Source: Roseivivax sp. THAF197b
GTDB taxonomy: Bacteria > Pseudomonadota > Alphaproteobacteria > Rhodobacterales > Rhodobacteraceae
NCBI RefSeq assembly: GCF_009363255.1
Contig: NZ_CP045318.1
Span: 2,593,501 to 2,657,500, forward strand
Length of the DNA stretch: 64,000 nucleotides
Direction: 5' to 3'
Positions 36,152 through 44,873 of the stretch are shown here, in pieces (position 1 is the first letter of the stretch; each line of letters opens with the position of its first letter). The notes below the pieces were generated by a model, which was not told where the DNA came from, ran no database searches, and worked only from the letters and a program-made list of their open reading frames with translations. The translations under genes were made by a program, and so were the position numbers.

Positions 36152-36877
36152 TCAGGCCGCGTCGCCTCCCGCATCGGAGGTCTTGAGCCGGGCTGCAACA
36201 CGCGAGGCCCCGGCCAGCAGATGGGCCGACATCACGCTTGAGGCCCAGTCCGGCGCGCGCGCCTCGATGGCGTCGATGATCTCGGCATGGTGGTTGAGGC
36301 TGCGCCGCAGGTCCTTTTCGGAGAACATCGAATAGGTCCGCACGACCATGCTGACATCGAGCGCGGTGGTCATCAGCGCGGTCAGGCGCGGAGACCGCGC
36401 AGCCGCCACGATGGTGCGGTGAAATTCCTCGTTGGCCTCCGTCAGACGCTGATAGGCGGCCTGATCGCGGGGCGGCGTATCGGCCTGCATCGCGGCGTGG
36501 ATCCGGCGCAGGGCGGCGATATCCTCCTCGGTGGCAAGACGCGCGGCGCGCTGGACGGAATAGCACTCGACGAGGCGGCGGATCTCGTAGACCTGTTCGG
36601 CCTCGTCTTCGGGGAAATGCGCAACCCGCGTGGTGTAGCCGCTTTGCCGCTCGATGAAGCCTTCGAGGATGAGCCGCCCGATCGCTTCCCGAATGGGCGT
36701 GCGGCTCAGGCCCAGATCGTCCGAGAGGCGGGTCTCGGTCAGGCGTTCCCCTTCCTTCAGGCGGCCGGTCAGGATATCGTTGCGGATACCGTGATAGGCC
36801 TGCTCGGTGGCGTTCATCTTGGGCGGATTCGGGCTTTGCATCGGGTCACGCTTTGTCATTCGCGGGACATTCTGCAT
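36152..36877 (-). CDS. GntR/FCD-family transcriptional regulator
   Basis: A regulator of about 225-241 residues. The winged helix (ILTGRLKEGERLTETRLSDD, then LGLSRTPIREAIGRL) is followed by a helical FCD effector domain (EANEEFHRTIVAAA, RSLNHHAEIIDAI), which usually binds a metal and a carboxylate. Several in-frame ATGs (36877, 36859, 36841) lack clear ribosome sites, so the start is uncertain. It lies beside the catabolic locus, and sites resembling GCATACAAA in its own promoter recur in the divergent control region at 30030-30363, which suggests it controls that locus. Confidence 0.88.
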   Translation of the reverse strand: MQNVPRMTKRDPMQSPNPPKMNATEQAYHGIRNDILTGRLKEGERLTETRLSDDLGLSRTPIREAIGRLILEGFIERQSGYTTRVAHFPEDEAEQVYEIRRLVECYSVQRAARLATEEDIAALRRIHAAMQADTPPRDQAAYQRLTEANEEFHRTIVAAARSPRLTALMTTALDVSMVVRTYSMFSEKDLRRSLNHHAEIIDAIEARAPDWASSVMSAHLLAGASRVAARLKTSDAGGDAA

Positions 36878-36934
36878 GCAAAATATGACCGTTTCCAGAC
36901 ATTATCGCGTACGAACCCCCTATCTGCATACAAA
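36871..36934. promoter_or_regulatory. Paired candidate GntR sites
   Basis: Two 12-base direct repeats, TCTGCATGCAAA (36871-36882) and TCTGCATACAAA (36923-36934), differ at one base and lie 40 bases apart around the start of the GntR gene. The nine-base core GCATACAAA recurs inverted at 30352-30360. They fit autoregulation by the FCD regulator. Confidence 0.45.
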
Positions 36935-36961
36935 GCATCATGCGACTTGGGTTCGTGAGGC

Positions 36962-39900
36962 TTATTCCGCGGCCACCGGGCTCGGGGCCGTATCGGCGAC
37001 CGGACGCGCCGACAGCACGAGCCGCAGAAGCGGCGGCACGGTCAGCAGGGTCAGGAATGCCGACATCGACAAGCCCCCCACCACGACGGCGCCCAGCCCG
37101 CGATAAAGCTCGGAGCCTGCGCCGGGGAACAGCACCAGCGGCAGCATCCCGCAGACCGAGGTCAGCGTCGACATGAAGATCGGGCGGATACGGTTGCGCG
37201 TCGCCTCCTCGATCGCGTCGACCGGGGCCATGCCCTCCTCGCGCAGATGATAGAGCGATTGGTGAACGATCAGGATCGCGTTGTTCACCACGATCCCCAC
37301 GAGGATGACGAAGCCCAGAAGCGTCAGCATGTCCAAAGGCTGCGTGCCGATCAGGTTCAGCACCGCCAGCCCGCCGACCCCGCCTGCCGCCGCCACTGGA
37401 ACGGAGATCATCACAACGAGCGGCAGAACGAACGATTCGAACAGCACGGCCATGACCAGAAAGACGATCACCATCGCCACGGCGAGGTTGATCTGGATCG
37501 CGTTCCACGTCTGCGACAGCTGATCCGCCGTGCCCGACACGGACAGGCGCACGCCGGGGGGCAGGCCCTGTTCCTCGAGCACGCCGATCACGTCCGATTG
37601 CAGAAGCTCGACCGCCGCCTCAAGCGGCAGCGCATCCGAGGGCCGCACTTCGAGCGTGACCGTGCGCAGACGCTCCAGATGCCGGATCTCCGTCGGACCG
37701 GCGGTGACGCGCACCTCGGCGAGCTCCGACGCGGGCACGATCCGTCCCGAGGGTGTAACCACCGGGAAGGCCCCCACATCCTGCGTCCGCAACCCGCTGA
37801 GGATCGTGTCGTCGCCCTTCAGCGTCAGGTCCAGACGGCGATTGCCCACATTGATCTCCGCCACGCGTAGCCCGTCATTATAGGCGTCGACCGTCGCGGC
37901 CAGATCCTGTGTCGACAGGCCCGCATCGGCCAGACGCACACGGTCAGGGATCAGTCGCAATTCCGGCGCGCCCAGCTCAAGGCCGGGAATGGGCCGGAAC
38001 TGGTGCCCTTCGGAGCGCGGCAATTTCTGGCTGATGATACCGGCCGCCTGCCCGGCCACGGCCAGGATATCTTCAAGCTCATCGCCCGAGACATTGACCT
38101 CGATCGTGCGTCCGCCGCCCACACCGCGCCCGAAAAGCGATGGTTGCGTCATGAAACCGAACGTGCCGGGCTCCGCAAAGATGGGGCGCGACAGGATCGG
38201 GATCACGTCCGCCACGCGGCTGCCATCGACTGCCGCCGCACCCACGAAGGAATTGCCCGGTGTTGCCACGAAGAAGAACGAGCTGAGCGCGGGACGGCCA
38301 TCCTCCGTTTCGGTCGCGGGGCGCGCCTCCCACATGGGTTCGGCCACCGCCTCGATCCGCTGGGCAATGGTCTCGGTCGTGTCGAGGTTGTAGCCCGGCG
38401 GCGGGATCAGCAGGCCGAAGACGAGGTTGCGGTTGCCCTCGGGCAGGTATTCGAGCTTCGGCAAGAACGCCCATGCGGCGATCAGCGCGCCACCGCCAAT
38501 GGCCGCCACCATGACGAGGCCCGCCGCGCGAAAGCGCACGGTGAAGCGGACATAAGCCATGATGAGCCAGGAAAATCCGCGCCCGAAATGATCGATCCCC
38601 GGCAGCGGGAAGGTCTTGGTCTGCCCCTCCTTCAGAAGGCGGCTCGACAGGGCCGGGATCACCGTGACCGCCACGACGAGCGACAGCAGCACCGAGACGG
38701 AGATCGCAACAGCGATATCCCGGAAAAGCTGCCCCGCCTCAAGCTGCATCACGAGGATCGGGATGAAGACCATCACGGTGGTCAGGGCCGAGACGAGGAT
38801 CGCGCCCCAGACCTGTTTCGCGCCGATATAGGCGGCCTCGCGGCGGGATTTGCCCTCCTCCCGGAGGCGGAAGATGTTCTCCAGCACGACGATGGCCGCG
38901 TCGACGATCATGCCCACGGCGAAGGCGATGCCTGCCAGCGAGATGACGTTGAGCGTGCGCCCCGTCACTGCCATCGCCACGAAGGTCGCCACGATGGAAA
39001 CCGGGATCGCCATGGAGATGACCAACGTGGCGCGCGGGCTGCGCAGGAAGATCAGCAGGATCGAGGCGGCCAGAAGCCCCCCGATCCAGATATTCTGCGT
39101 GACGAGGTCGATGGCGCCCTCGATATAGACCGTCTCGTCATAGACCTGTTCGAGCTGCAGGTTCTGGGCCGCGACGGGACCCTCTTCGAGTTCGCGCAGG
39201 ACGGTCTTCACCTCGGCCATGGTGGTGATGACATTGGCGCCCTGTTCGCGCACGATGTTGAACGCCAGCGCAGGCTCCCCCCGGAAGCGCAGCCGCGCGG
39301 TACCCTCCTTGTAGGCAAAGCCCACCTCGGCCACATCGGCCACGCGCACACGCCCCAGCGCGCCGCTGCGTCCCTGGCTTTCGCTGCGCAGAACGACGCT
39401 TTCGATGGCTTCCGCCGTGTTCAGATTGCCGTCCGCGCGCACCACATAGCGGCGCTTGCCCTCGTCGACATCGCCCGCCGAAAGGCTGATATTCTCGGCC
39501 CTCAGGCGCGCCACGACGGCGGGAATGGTCAGGCCGAACCGGGCCAGTTCCGCAGGTTGAATGACGATCTGCAATTCACGCGCCACGCCGCCGAAGGCGT
39601 TCACGGTCGAGACCCCGTCGATCCGTTCGATCCGTTCCTTGATCACGTCCTCGACGAAATCGCCATATTGCGGCAGCGGACGCTCCGTCGCCTCGGTCGC
39701 GCGGACCATGACCCAGGCAATCGGACTGTCGTCGGAGCCCGAGGTGTTGAGCGTGGGCTCCCCGGCCTCGGAGGGATAGCCCCCCACCCGGTCGAGCCGG
39801 TTGGACACCAGAAGCAGGATATCCCCCATATCGGAGCCAACCGCGAATTCGAGCGTCACCTCTGCCCGGCCTGTGCGGGCGCGGCTCGTCATGATCTCGA

Positions 39901-40129
39901 GGCCTTCGAGGCCGCGGAAGGCGTCTTCCTGCGGATTGATGATCTCGCGCTCGACCTCGGCGGGGGCGGCACCGGCCCAGTTCGTCTCCACCACCACGAT
40001 GGGTTTGCGCACGTCAGGGGCCAGCTGCACCGGGATCCGGGTCAAAGCCAGCACGCCGAAGAGGACGGCCATGATGACCACGGCAAGAACGGCGATGGGC
40101 CGGTCGATGGCGGCGCGGATCAGGTCCAT
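36962..40129 (-). CDS. RND efflux permease (HAE1-like)
   Basis: A 1,055-residue inner-membrane RND pump using the proton gradient. The start IRAAIDRPIAVLAVVIMAVL, two large periplasmic loops and about twelve hydrophobic spans are visible. In span 4 the sequence is GMIVDAAIVVLENIFRLREE: one of the two neighbouring acidic residues typical of proton translocation is Ala, as seen in some alphaproteobacterial RND proteins. It follows its adaptor by three bases; no outer-membrane factor is nearby, so it probably uses a TolC-type channel encoded elsewhere. Substrate unknown. Confidence 0.92.
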   Translation of the reverse strand: MDLIRAAIDRPIAVLAVVIMAVLFGVLALTRIPVQLAPDVRKPIVVVETNWAGAAPAEVEREIINPQEDAFRGLEGLEIMTSRARTGRAEVTLEFAVGSDMGDILLLVSNRLDRVGGYPSEAGEPTLNTSGSDDSPIAWVMVRATEATERPLPQYGDFVEDVIKERIERIDGVSTVNAFGGVARELQIVIQPAELARFGLTIPAVVARLRAENISLSAGDVDEGKRRYVVRADGNLNTAEAIESVVLRSESQGRSGALGRVRVADVAEVGFAYKEGTARLRFRGEPALAFNIVREQGANVITTMAEVKTVLRELEEGPVAAQNLQLEQVYDETVYIEGAIDLVTQNIWIGGLLAASILLIFLRSPRATLVISMAIPVSIVATFVAMAVTGRTLNVISLAGIAFAVGMIVDAAIVVLENIFRLREEGKSRREAAYIGAKQVWGAILVSALTTVMVFIPILVMQLEAGQLFRDIAVAISVSVLLSLVVAVTVIPALSSRLLKEGQTKTFPLPGIDHFGRGFSWLIMAYVRFTVRFRAAGLVMVAAIGGGALIAAWAFLPKLEYLPEGNRNLVFGLLIPPPGYNLDTTETIAQRIEAVAEPMWEARPATETEDGRPALSSFFFVATPGNSFVGAAAVDGSRVADVIPILSRPIFAEPGTFGFMTQPSLFGRGVGGGRTIEVNVSGDELEDILAVAGQAAGIISQKLPRSEGHQFRPIPGLELGAPELRLIPDRVRLADAGLSTQDLAATVDAYNDGLRVAEINVGNRRLDLTLKGDDTILSGLRTQDVGAFPVVTPSGRIVPASELAEVRVTAGPTEIRHLERLRTVTLEVRPSDALPLEAAVELLQSDVIGVLEEQGLPPGVRLSVSGTADQLSQTWNAIQINLAVAMVIVFLVMAVLFESFVLPLVVMISVPVAAAGGVGGLAVLNLIGTQPLDMLTLLGFVILVGIVVNNAILIVHQSLYHLREEGMAPVDAIEEATRNRIRPIFMSTLTSVCGMLPLVLFPGAGSELYRGLGAVVVGGLSMSAFLTLLTVPPLLRLVLSARPVADTAPSPVAAE

Positions 40130-40132
40130 GGC

Positions 40133-41386
40133 TCAGCCCTGCCCGTCGGCATTGTCGGGCGTCTCACCACCTTCTGCCGCGTCGGGGCTCGGTGGGGTGG
40201 CGGCATCCTCGGCATCGGCCGTGTCCGGCGCGGGCGCAGATGCGCCGGCCTGATTGCCACCGGGCGCGCTGCCGCCATTGGCAGGCGCGATATCCTGGCC
40301 CGGACGCAGCCGTTCGTTGCCGCGCACCACAACCTCGTCGCCCGGCGCGAGCCCCGAGATCACCTCGAACCCGCCGTCGAGCGCGGCCCCGATCTCGACA
40401 GTGCGCGGCTGGGCCTTGCCGTCTGCGTTGATGAACACGCTCCACCCGTCGCGGCCCTGGACCAGCGCGTCTTTCGGCACGACGATGACTTCGCGCGGGG
40501 CGGAGATCGGCACGTCGAGCGTTACCGACTGTCCTACTGCGACATCGCGCTCGGTGCTGGTGATGGCAAAGCGCACTGGTCGCGTACGGGTCGCGGCAAA
40601 TTCGGTGGGCAGGATGGCCCGGAGCCTCAGATCGAGCGCGCCGCCTGCATCCGTACGCGCCTCGACCGGTTGATCGTCGCGCAGGGCCGGGACGAAGCGC
40701 GCGGGCACGTTGGCCTCCACCTCTGTCGCGCCGAGATCGAGCAATGTCGCGACCTGCGCGCCCGCACCGATATATTCGCCCTTCTGCGCGGTCACCTCCA
40801 GCAGGACGGCATCGAAGGGCGCGAAGATCGTCGCGTTCTCCAGCCGGTATTCGGCCTGGGCCAGCGCCGTTTCCGCCGCCTGAATCCGTGCCCGCGCCTG
40901 TTGCTCCGCCCCAAGCGCCGCGTTGTAATCGCCCGAGCGTTCGTCGAACTGGGCCTGCGCGATGGTGGAATTCGCCGCCAGCGCCTCTGCCCTGCGCAAG
41001 GCCTTCTCGGCGCGGTCGCGCTGAGCGGAGGCCACAGTGACACCCGCTTCGGCAATTTCGATCTCGGCGCGGGCGAGATCGCGGTCGATCTCCAGGAATT
41101 CCGTATCGAGCTGCGCCAGGATCGCGCCTTCCGAGACCCGGTCGCCGACGCTAAGCGGCATTCCGGTGACGATACCGGCCACCCGTGCCGCGACCGCGCT
41201 CTGCCTGCCGGAGACGACCTCGCCGAAGACCGACACGGTCTCCGACATGGTGCGCATCGTAACCTCTTCCGTGGCGACGCTGGCCGGGCCGCCTTGCGCC
41301 TGTGCGTCTTGCGGCAAGCTCAAGAGGGCGAGGAGTGCAAGGCATTGCCCGAGAGGAAGACCGATACGGAGAATGGCGCGCAGCAT
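40133..41386 (-). CDS. RND efflux periplasmic adaptor (HlyD/MFP family)
   Basis: A 417-residue adaptor. The start at 41386 opens a signal peptide (RIGLPLGQCLALLALLSLPQ then DAQAQ). A helical hairpin at about residues 95-180 (LARAEIEIAEAGVTVASAQ, ALAQAEYRLENA) sits between lipoyl-type halves ARVAGIVTGMPLSVGDRV and ATIFAPFDAVLLEV. A barrel and a beta domain follow. The Gly/Ala/Pro/Asp-rich C-terminal tail (last 50 residues) is disordered-looking. Encoded three bases before the pump. Confidence 0.92.
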   Translation of the reverse strand: MLRAILRIGLPLGQCLALLALLSLPQDAQAQGGPASVATEEVTMRTMSETVSVFGEVVSGRQSAVAARVAGIVTGMPLSVGDRVSEGAILAQLDTEFLEIDRDLARAEIEIAEAGVTVASAQRDRAEKALRRAEALAANSTIAQAQFDERSGDYNAALGAEQQARARIQAAETALAQAEYRLENATIFAPFDAVLLEVTAQKGEYIGAGAQVATLLDLGATEVEANVPARFVPALRDDQPVEARTDAGGALDLRLRAILPTEFAATRTRPVRFAITSTERDVAVGQSVTLDVPISAPREVIVVPKDALVQGRDGWSVFINADGKAQPRTVEIGAALDGGFEVISGLAPGDEVVVRGNERLRPGQDIAPANGGSAPGGNQAGASAPAPDTADAEDAATPPSPDAAEGGETPDNADGQG

Positions 41387-41894
41387 GAGGGGCTTTCTTG
41401 AATTCGAACCAGGAGCCGAGAGGTCAAAAGATAGCGCGATTGCCCCGAGGACCAGCGCACAAAACCGGAATCTGCGCAGATATGTTGTGCATTTATCGCG
41501 GAAATCGCCGCGCTCCGCACTGCATCGCGGCAATGAGAGCGCAATCAGGCAGGATCGGTGGCGGGTCATTGGCCGCCTGACTGCCAAGGCACCGGAATTC
41601 GAGGCCGGTCGATTCTGCCGCCAGACCTTAAGTTCAGCACAACAGGCGAATTGGCGATCTTAATACGCCATCGAGAGGCCATTTGCGCCTGCGCAGCCGA
41701 CCAGTCGCAAACACCGACTATACGATCGAGCATCCGGAATGACCCTCCGGACCGGCAGAGTCCCCTTCGGCAGACTTCGCGTCTCTTTCCCGGTCAATTA
41801 ATGTCATTCCTGTGAAAAGGCATATCACCTTCTTGCAAAAGACATTCTGAAAAACGGATCTCCGAACAGGCGGTCCTGAGCGGAGGACGACAAC
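41387..41894. other. Intergenic region, no gene recognised
   Basis: About 508 bases between the RND adaptor (minus) and the small membrane protein (plus). No convincing coding frame, RNA gene or strong hairpin is seen. Its right part is AT-richer and should hold the promoter of the small gene. Nothing else could be supported. Confidence 0.5.
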
Positions 41895-42167
41895 ATGAAA
41901 CATGCGTCGCATTTCGACTTTATCCCCACGATGCGTCCGCCGTATCATTCCTTTTCTCCAAACAGCATGTTCGAGGAAATCGACCAGGTCAGCGATCATA
42001 TTTCCCGCATCCAGCCAAGAATGGAATACGAAAGCAAATTGGAAACGACCCGCGCAAAAGAATGCGCAAAGACCTACCAGGGGAAATGCTCGACCCTGAC
42101 GATGATTTGCCTGGCCTTGGCCACAAGCTTTATCGCGCAAGCCCTGCTGGTCTATACGTTGAGCTGA
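41895..42167 (+). CDS. Small C-terminally anchored membrane protein, unknown function
   Basis: A 90-residue protein. Residues 1-65 are polar with several His, Met and Glu and a predicted helix (MFEEIDQVSDHISRIQPRME). Residues about 67-87 (LTMICLALATSFIAQALLVY) form one membrane span, so it is probably tail-anchored. It has two cysteines before the span. GCGGAGGACG precedes the ATG as a strong ribosome site, and a clear terminator follows, which supports a genuine single-gene transcript. Not recognised as a known family. Confidence 0.65.
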   Translation: MKHASHFDFIPTMRPPYHSFSPNSMFEEIDQVSDHISRIQPRMEYESKLETTRAKECAKTYQGKCSTLTMICLALATSFIAQALLVYTLS

Positions 42168-42194
42168 AACAAAACCTATTGCTGCGCTAAAGAC

Positions 42195-42225
42195 AGGACG
42201 CCAATCAGGCGTCCTCTTTTATTTT
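42195..42225 (+). terminator. Rho-independent terminator
   Basis: Stem AGGACGCC/GGCGTCCT (42195-42202, 42208-42215) with loop AATCA, followed by CTTTTATTTT. It ends the small membrane-protein gene 27 bases downstream. Confidence 0.85.
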
Positions 42226-42276
42226 CGACGAGCCTTTCAAGAGACACGCGCGCGACGCCGGTCGCGAACAAGAACA

Positions 42277-42294
42277 GGGCGGCCGCAGCCGCCC
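42277..42294 (-). terminator. Likely terminator of the glycosidase-like gene
   Basis: Stem GGGCGGC/GCCGCCC with loop CGCA. Read on the minus strand it is followed by TGTTCTTGTT, a moderate T-rich tail. It lies about 35 bases beyond the stop at 42329. Confidence 0.5.
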
Positions 42295-42328
42295 CTCCGT
42301 GTCCTGCCATGCCGAGCGGTGCTGCGCT

Positions 42329-44140
42329 TCAGCCCAACCCGAAGAGCGCCAGAAGCGGAAGCAGAAGCACGAAGCTCATATCGCCCATGCCGCCCCCATC
42401 GCCGCCACCGCCACCGCCGCCGCTGTCATCCCCGTCGTCTTCCTCGTCGTCTTCGTCGTCGCTGGCCTGAGTGGACGGCGCGCTCGCTGAGATCAGCGCG
42501 TCGACATCGCTGGCGGTGATCTGGGGTTCGGCTTGCGCTTGCGCGGGGGTGATGACCTCCACCTCTTCTTCCGCCTCCATCGCAGGCGGCACCACATTCT
42601 GCGGATCGGCGTCCACCTCGCGCATGACAGCCGCGAAATCCTCCGTCGGCTCGAAGCCGTCGATCACCACATGCATGATCTCGCCGGGCTTGAGTTCCGC
42701 CACCAAAATGCCGTCCTGCACCGCCTCCGCGAGCGGGATCTCGGTGACCACCGCGTCCGAGCTGTTATCGCCCGGTGATTGCCCCTCGGCGACGCCCAGA
42801 ATGTTGATGGTGGCGGACGAAATATCGGTGAACATCTCTGACATGTCGATCTCTTCGATCGAGGTCCGATCGCTGATCGAGGCGATGAAAAAGACCACCT
42901 CGTCCTCGCCGTAATAGCCGTGCACATCGGCGTTTTCGCCCACGGCCTCGGTCTCGCGGCTGCTGTCGTCGAAATCGAGGAGGGTCTTGCCCGGAAGGCT
43001 GTCGGCCATCATCGAGAACATCTCGCCGGGCGTGGTCAGCTCATCATAGGTGAAGCCCTCGCAAAGCGTGTTGGCGGTGTTCTGAAGAAGCGGCCAGACC
43101 TGCGCCTGATCGACACCCATGAAGACCATTTCCTCAAGCGTGTTCAGCATTTCATGGGACTGAAACAGGCCGTAATCTTCTTCGCGATCATAATGGCCGG
43201 AATTGCCCGCCTGGTTCCATTCGGTGACGTAGACGTCGATCTCGTCGAACTCCTCACCCCAGGTCTGTTCGACCATGTCGAGCTGGAAGGTGCGGTTCGA
43301 AGGGTTCACGCTGCCCTTGGAATAAAGATGTGTGACCACACCATCGACGGCCTCTTTCGATTCTTCCGTCTCGAACGCGTCGAGGATGAGTTCGTTGGCC
43401 ACCAGCGTCCAGTTCACGGAGCCAGAGGAGCCGATGATGCCGTCGTCGAAATCGGTTCCGTAGTCTTCGTTGAGCGCGTCCACGACCTCTTCGGCGGTCT
43501 CGTATTCCGCGTAGTCGTTGGTCAGCGAGGCATAATTGTAATTGTAGCCGGACTGCACGATCAGATCGATCTCTTCGGCCTCGGGATGCGTGTCGGCCAT
43601 GCCCTGCAACTCGTCATCGATGATGCGCGTCATCTCGGCGGCGAGACGGCCATATTCGACCGAGGACATCTCGCCCGAGCCCCAGTATTCGTTGCCGATC
43701 TCGAAGGCGTCGATGGTTGCGTCACCATAGACGCCGCTGACCACGTCATTGACGAAGCCGCGCAGCGCCGCCTCGTCGAGATCCACGTAGCGGTCGCCGT
43801 TTTCGTCGGTCTCGTCTGAAAAGAAGTTGCGCGTGGGCAGCACGATGACCGCTGACAGACCCTCCGCCTCGGCAAAGGACATGAAGTCCGACAGGGCGAT
43901 GAAGCTGCATTCCTCGCCGTCTTCCTTGACCACCAGTTCCGCGTCGGGGTTGGTGATGTCGAAGTAGTTTTCGGTCAGCGAGCCGCCCGGATACCGAAGC
44001 GACGTGACCCCGAGGTCATCGACCAGATCGGCAAAGCCCGTATCATCGGAAAGCTCGTCCCGCGACGCGAGGATGTTTCCTCCGAAATGCGCGTCAGTGA
44101 AAGTGGCATCGAGTGCCTGGGGAGCAGCAAGACTTACCAT
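42329..44140 (-). CDS. Glycoside-hydrolase-like protein with acidic, Gly-rich and hydrophobic C-terminus
   Basis: A 603-residue acidic protein. Its first 440 residues look like a (beta/alpha)8 glycosidase of the clan that includes GH30/39/79: VTSLRYPGGSLTENYFDI, FEIGNEYWGSGEMS with a candidate acid/base Asn-Glu pair, and YVTEWNQAG with a candidate nucleophile Glu. A small beta domain follows, then DDEDDEEDDGDD, a run of glycines, and a hydrophobic end MSFVLLLPLLALFGLG. The tail resembles C-terminal sorting signals but lacks the usual closing Arg cluster. No N-terminal signal peptide is present. GAGG before 44140 sets the start; 44179 is an alternative. Confidence 0.7.
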   Translation of the reverse strand: MVSLAAPQALDATFTDAHFGGNILASRDELSDDTGFADLVDDLGVTSLRYPGGSLTENYFDITNPDAELVVKEDGEECSFIALSDFMSFAEAEGLSAVIVLPTRNFFSDETDENGDRYVDLDEAALRGFVNDVVSGVYGDATIDAFEIGNEYWGSGEMSSVEYGRLAAEMTRIIDDELQGMADTHPEAEEIDLIVQSGYNYNYASLTNDYAEYETAEEVVDALNEDYGTDFDDGIIGSSGSVNWTLVANELILDAFETEESKEAVDGVVTHLYSKGSVNPSNRTFQLDMVEQTWGEEFDEIDVYVTEWNQAGNSGHYDREEDYGLFQSHEMLNTLEEMVFMGVDQAQVWPLLQNTANTLCEGFTYDELTTPGEMFSMMADSLPGKTLLDFDDSSRETEAVGENADVHGYYGEDEVVFFIASISDRTSIEEIDMSEMFTDISSATINILGVAEGQSPGDNSSDAVVTEIPLAEAVQDGILVAELKPGEIMHVVIDGFEPTEDFAAVMREVDADPQNVVPPAMEAEEEVEVITPAQAQAEPQITASDVDALISASAPSTQASDDEDDEEDDGDDSGGGGGGGDGGGMGDMSFVLLLPLLALFGLG

Positions 44141-44247
44141 GACGCCACCTCGCCCGATCCGAGGTGAATGGAATTGCATGTTTGGGCAATTCGACGTACC
44201 GGCACGGATTGCGCGGGCCCGGCATCAAAGAAATTGGCAGTTTTCAT
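44134..44247 (-). CDS. Short upstream ORF, 37 residues
   Basis: From the ATG at 44247, preceded by CCAGGAGCGCAAA, one of the best ribosome sites in the window, a 37-codon frame beginning MKTANFFDAGPAQ ends at a TAA overlapping the ATGGTAA start of the glycosidase-like gene. It may be a coupled leader peptide. It could also be the true start of that gene separated by a frameshift, since the two frames differ. It is not a recognised family. Confidence 0.45.
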   Translation of the reverse strand: MKTANFFDAGPAQSVPVRRIAQTCNSIHLGSGEVASW

Positions 44248-44873
44248 TTTGCGCTCCTGGTGAATTGAGGCGTCCCGAATGGCGTTCGGGTCAGGAACAA
44301 TTCGACCGGAATGGCGCTATTTATGAAGATTGCGAAACGAATAGCCGGAATAGGAAAAGAACGGCGACCCTCTCAGTGTGGAAGTTTCGCTGGACCGAAT
44401 AGATCGAGAAAGAGCACGGAAGTCGGTATCGGATATCAATTCCGCTTATTTCGAATTCGAAAGATTGAGAATACGCGCAAAAGAAGGATAAGAGCGTATT
44501 GATCGAATGGCGCGTCTCCTCCCTTTTGCGGGGCGCGCGACAAAAGGTGCAGCTCTCCAAATCCAAAGGATTGAAGCGCCCCTCTCCTTTCCACCGATTC
44601 TGACGCAAATTCCTGAATGGCCGCCAGCTGAGCTGGGTGTCGGCGAAAGAGGTGTGCGCGCGGTACACCTTTCGCGCGTCAAGAGTCTCGAAAGTATATC
44701 GGGAGCATCGCAATCGCCCGCGAAGCATCCAGAAGCACGCGCCACTATCCGGCTACACGACTGCCCGGTCAGGCCTTGCACGGGCACATTCCTTTCACCG
44801 CAGAACGCGTCCGCAAGGCCGATCCTGTGGAGCCCCCGAACTCTGCCCATGGGCAGCCTTGAAAGGAACCAAC
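44248..44873. promoter_or_regulatory. Divergent intergenic region upstream of the DUF11 gene set
   Basis: About 626 bases without a convincing gene. It contains an imperfect inverted repeat at 44642-44672 (CGAAAGAGGTGT ... ACACCTTTCG) and a perfect palindrome CTGCCCATGGGCAG at 44842-44855, just upstream of the first DUF11-type gene. Both are possible operators or hairpins in the 5' untranslated region. AT-rich stretches around 44320-44500 could hold promoters for either direction. Confidence 0.4.

Noticed and set aside
38003..41401. Very long plus-strand frame opposite the RND pump genes
   Set aside because: It mirrors the codon bias of the RND and adaptor genes and has His/Arg/Asp-rich low-complexity sequence with no domain.
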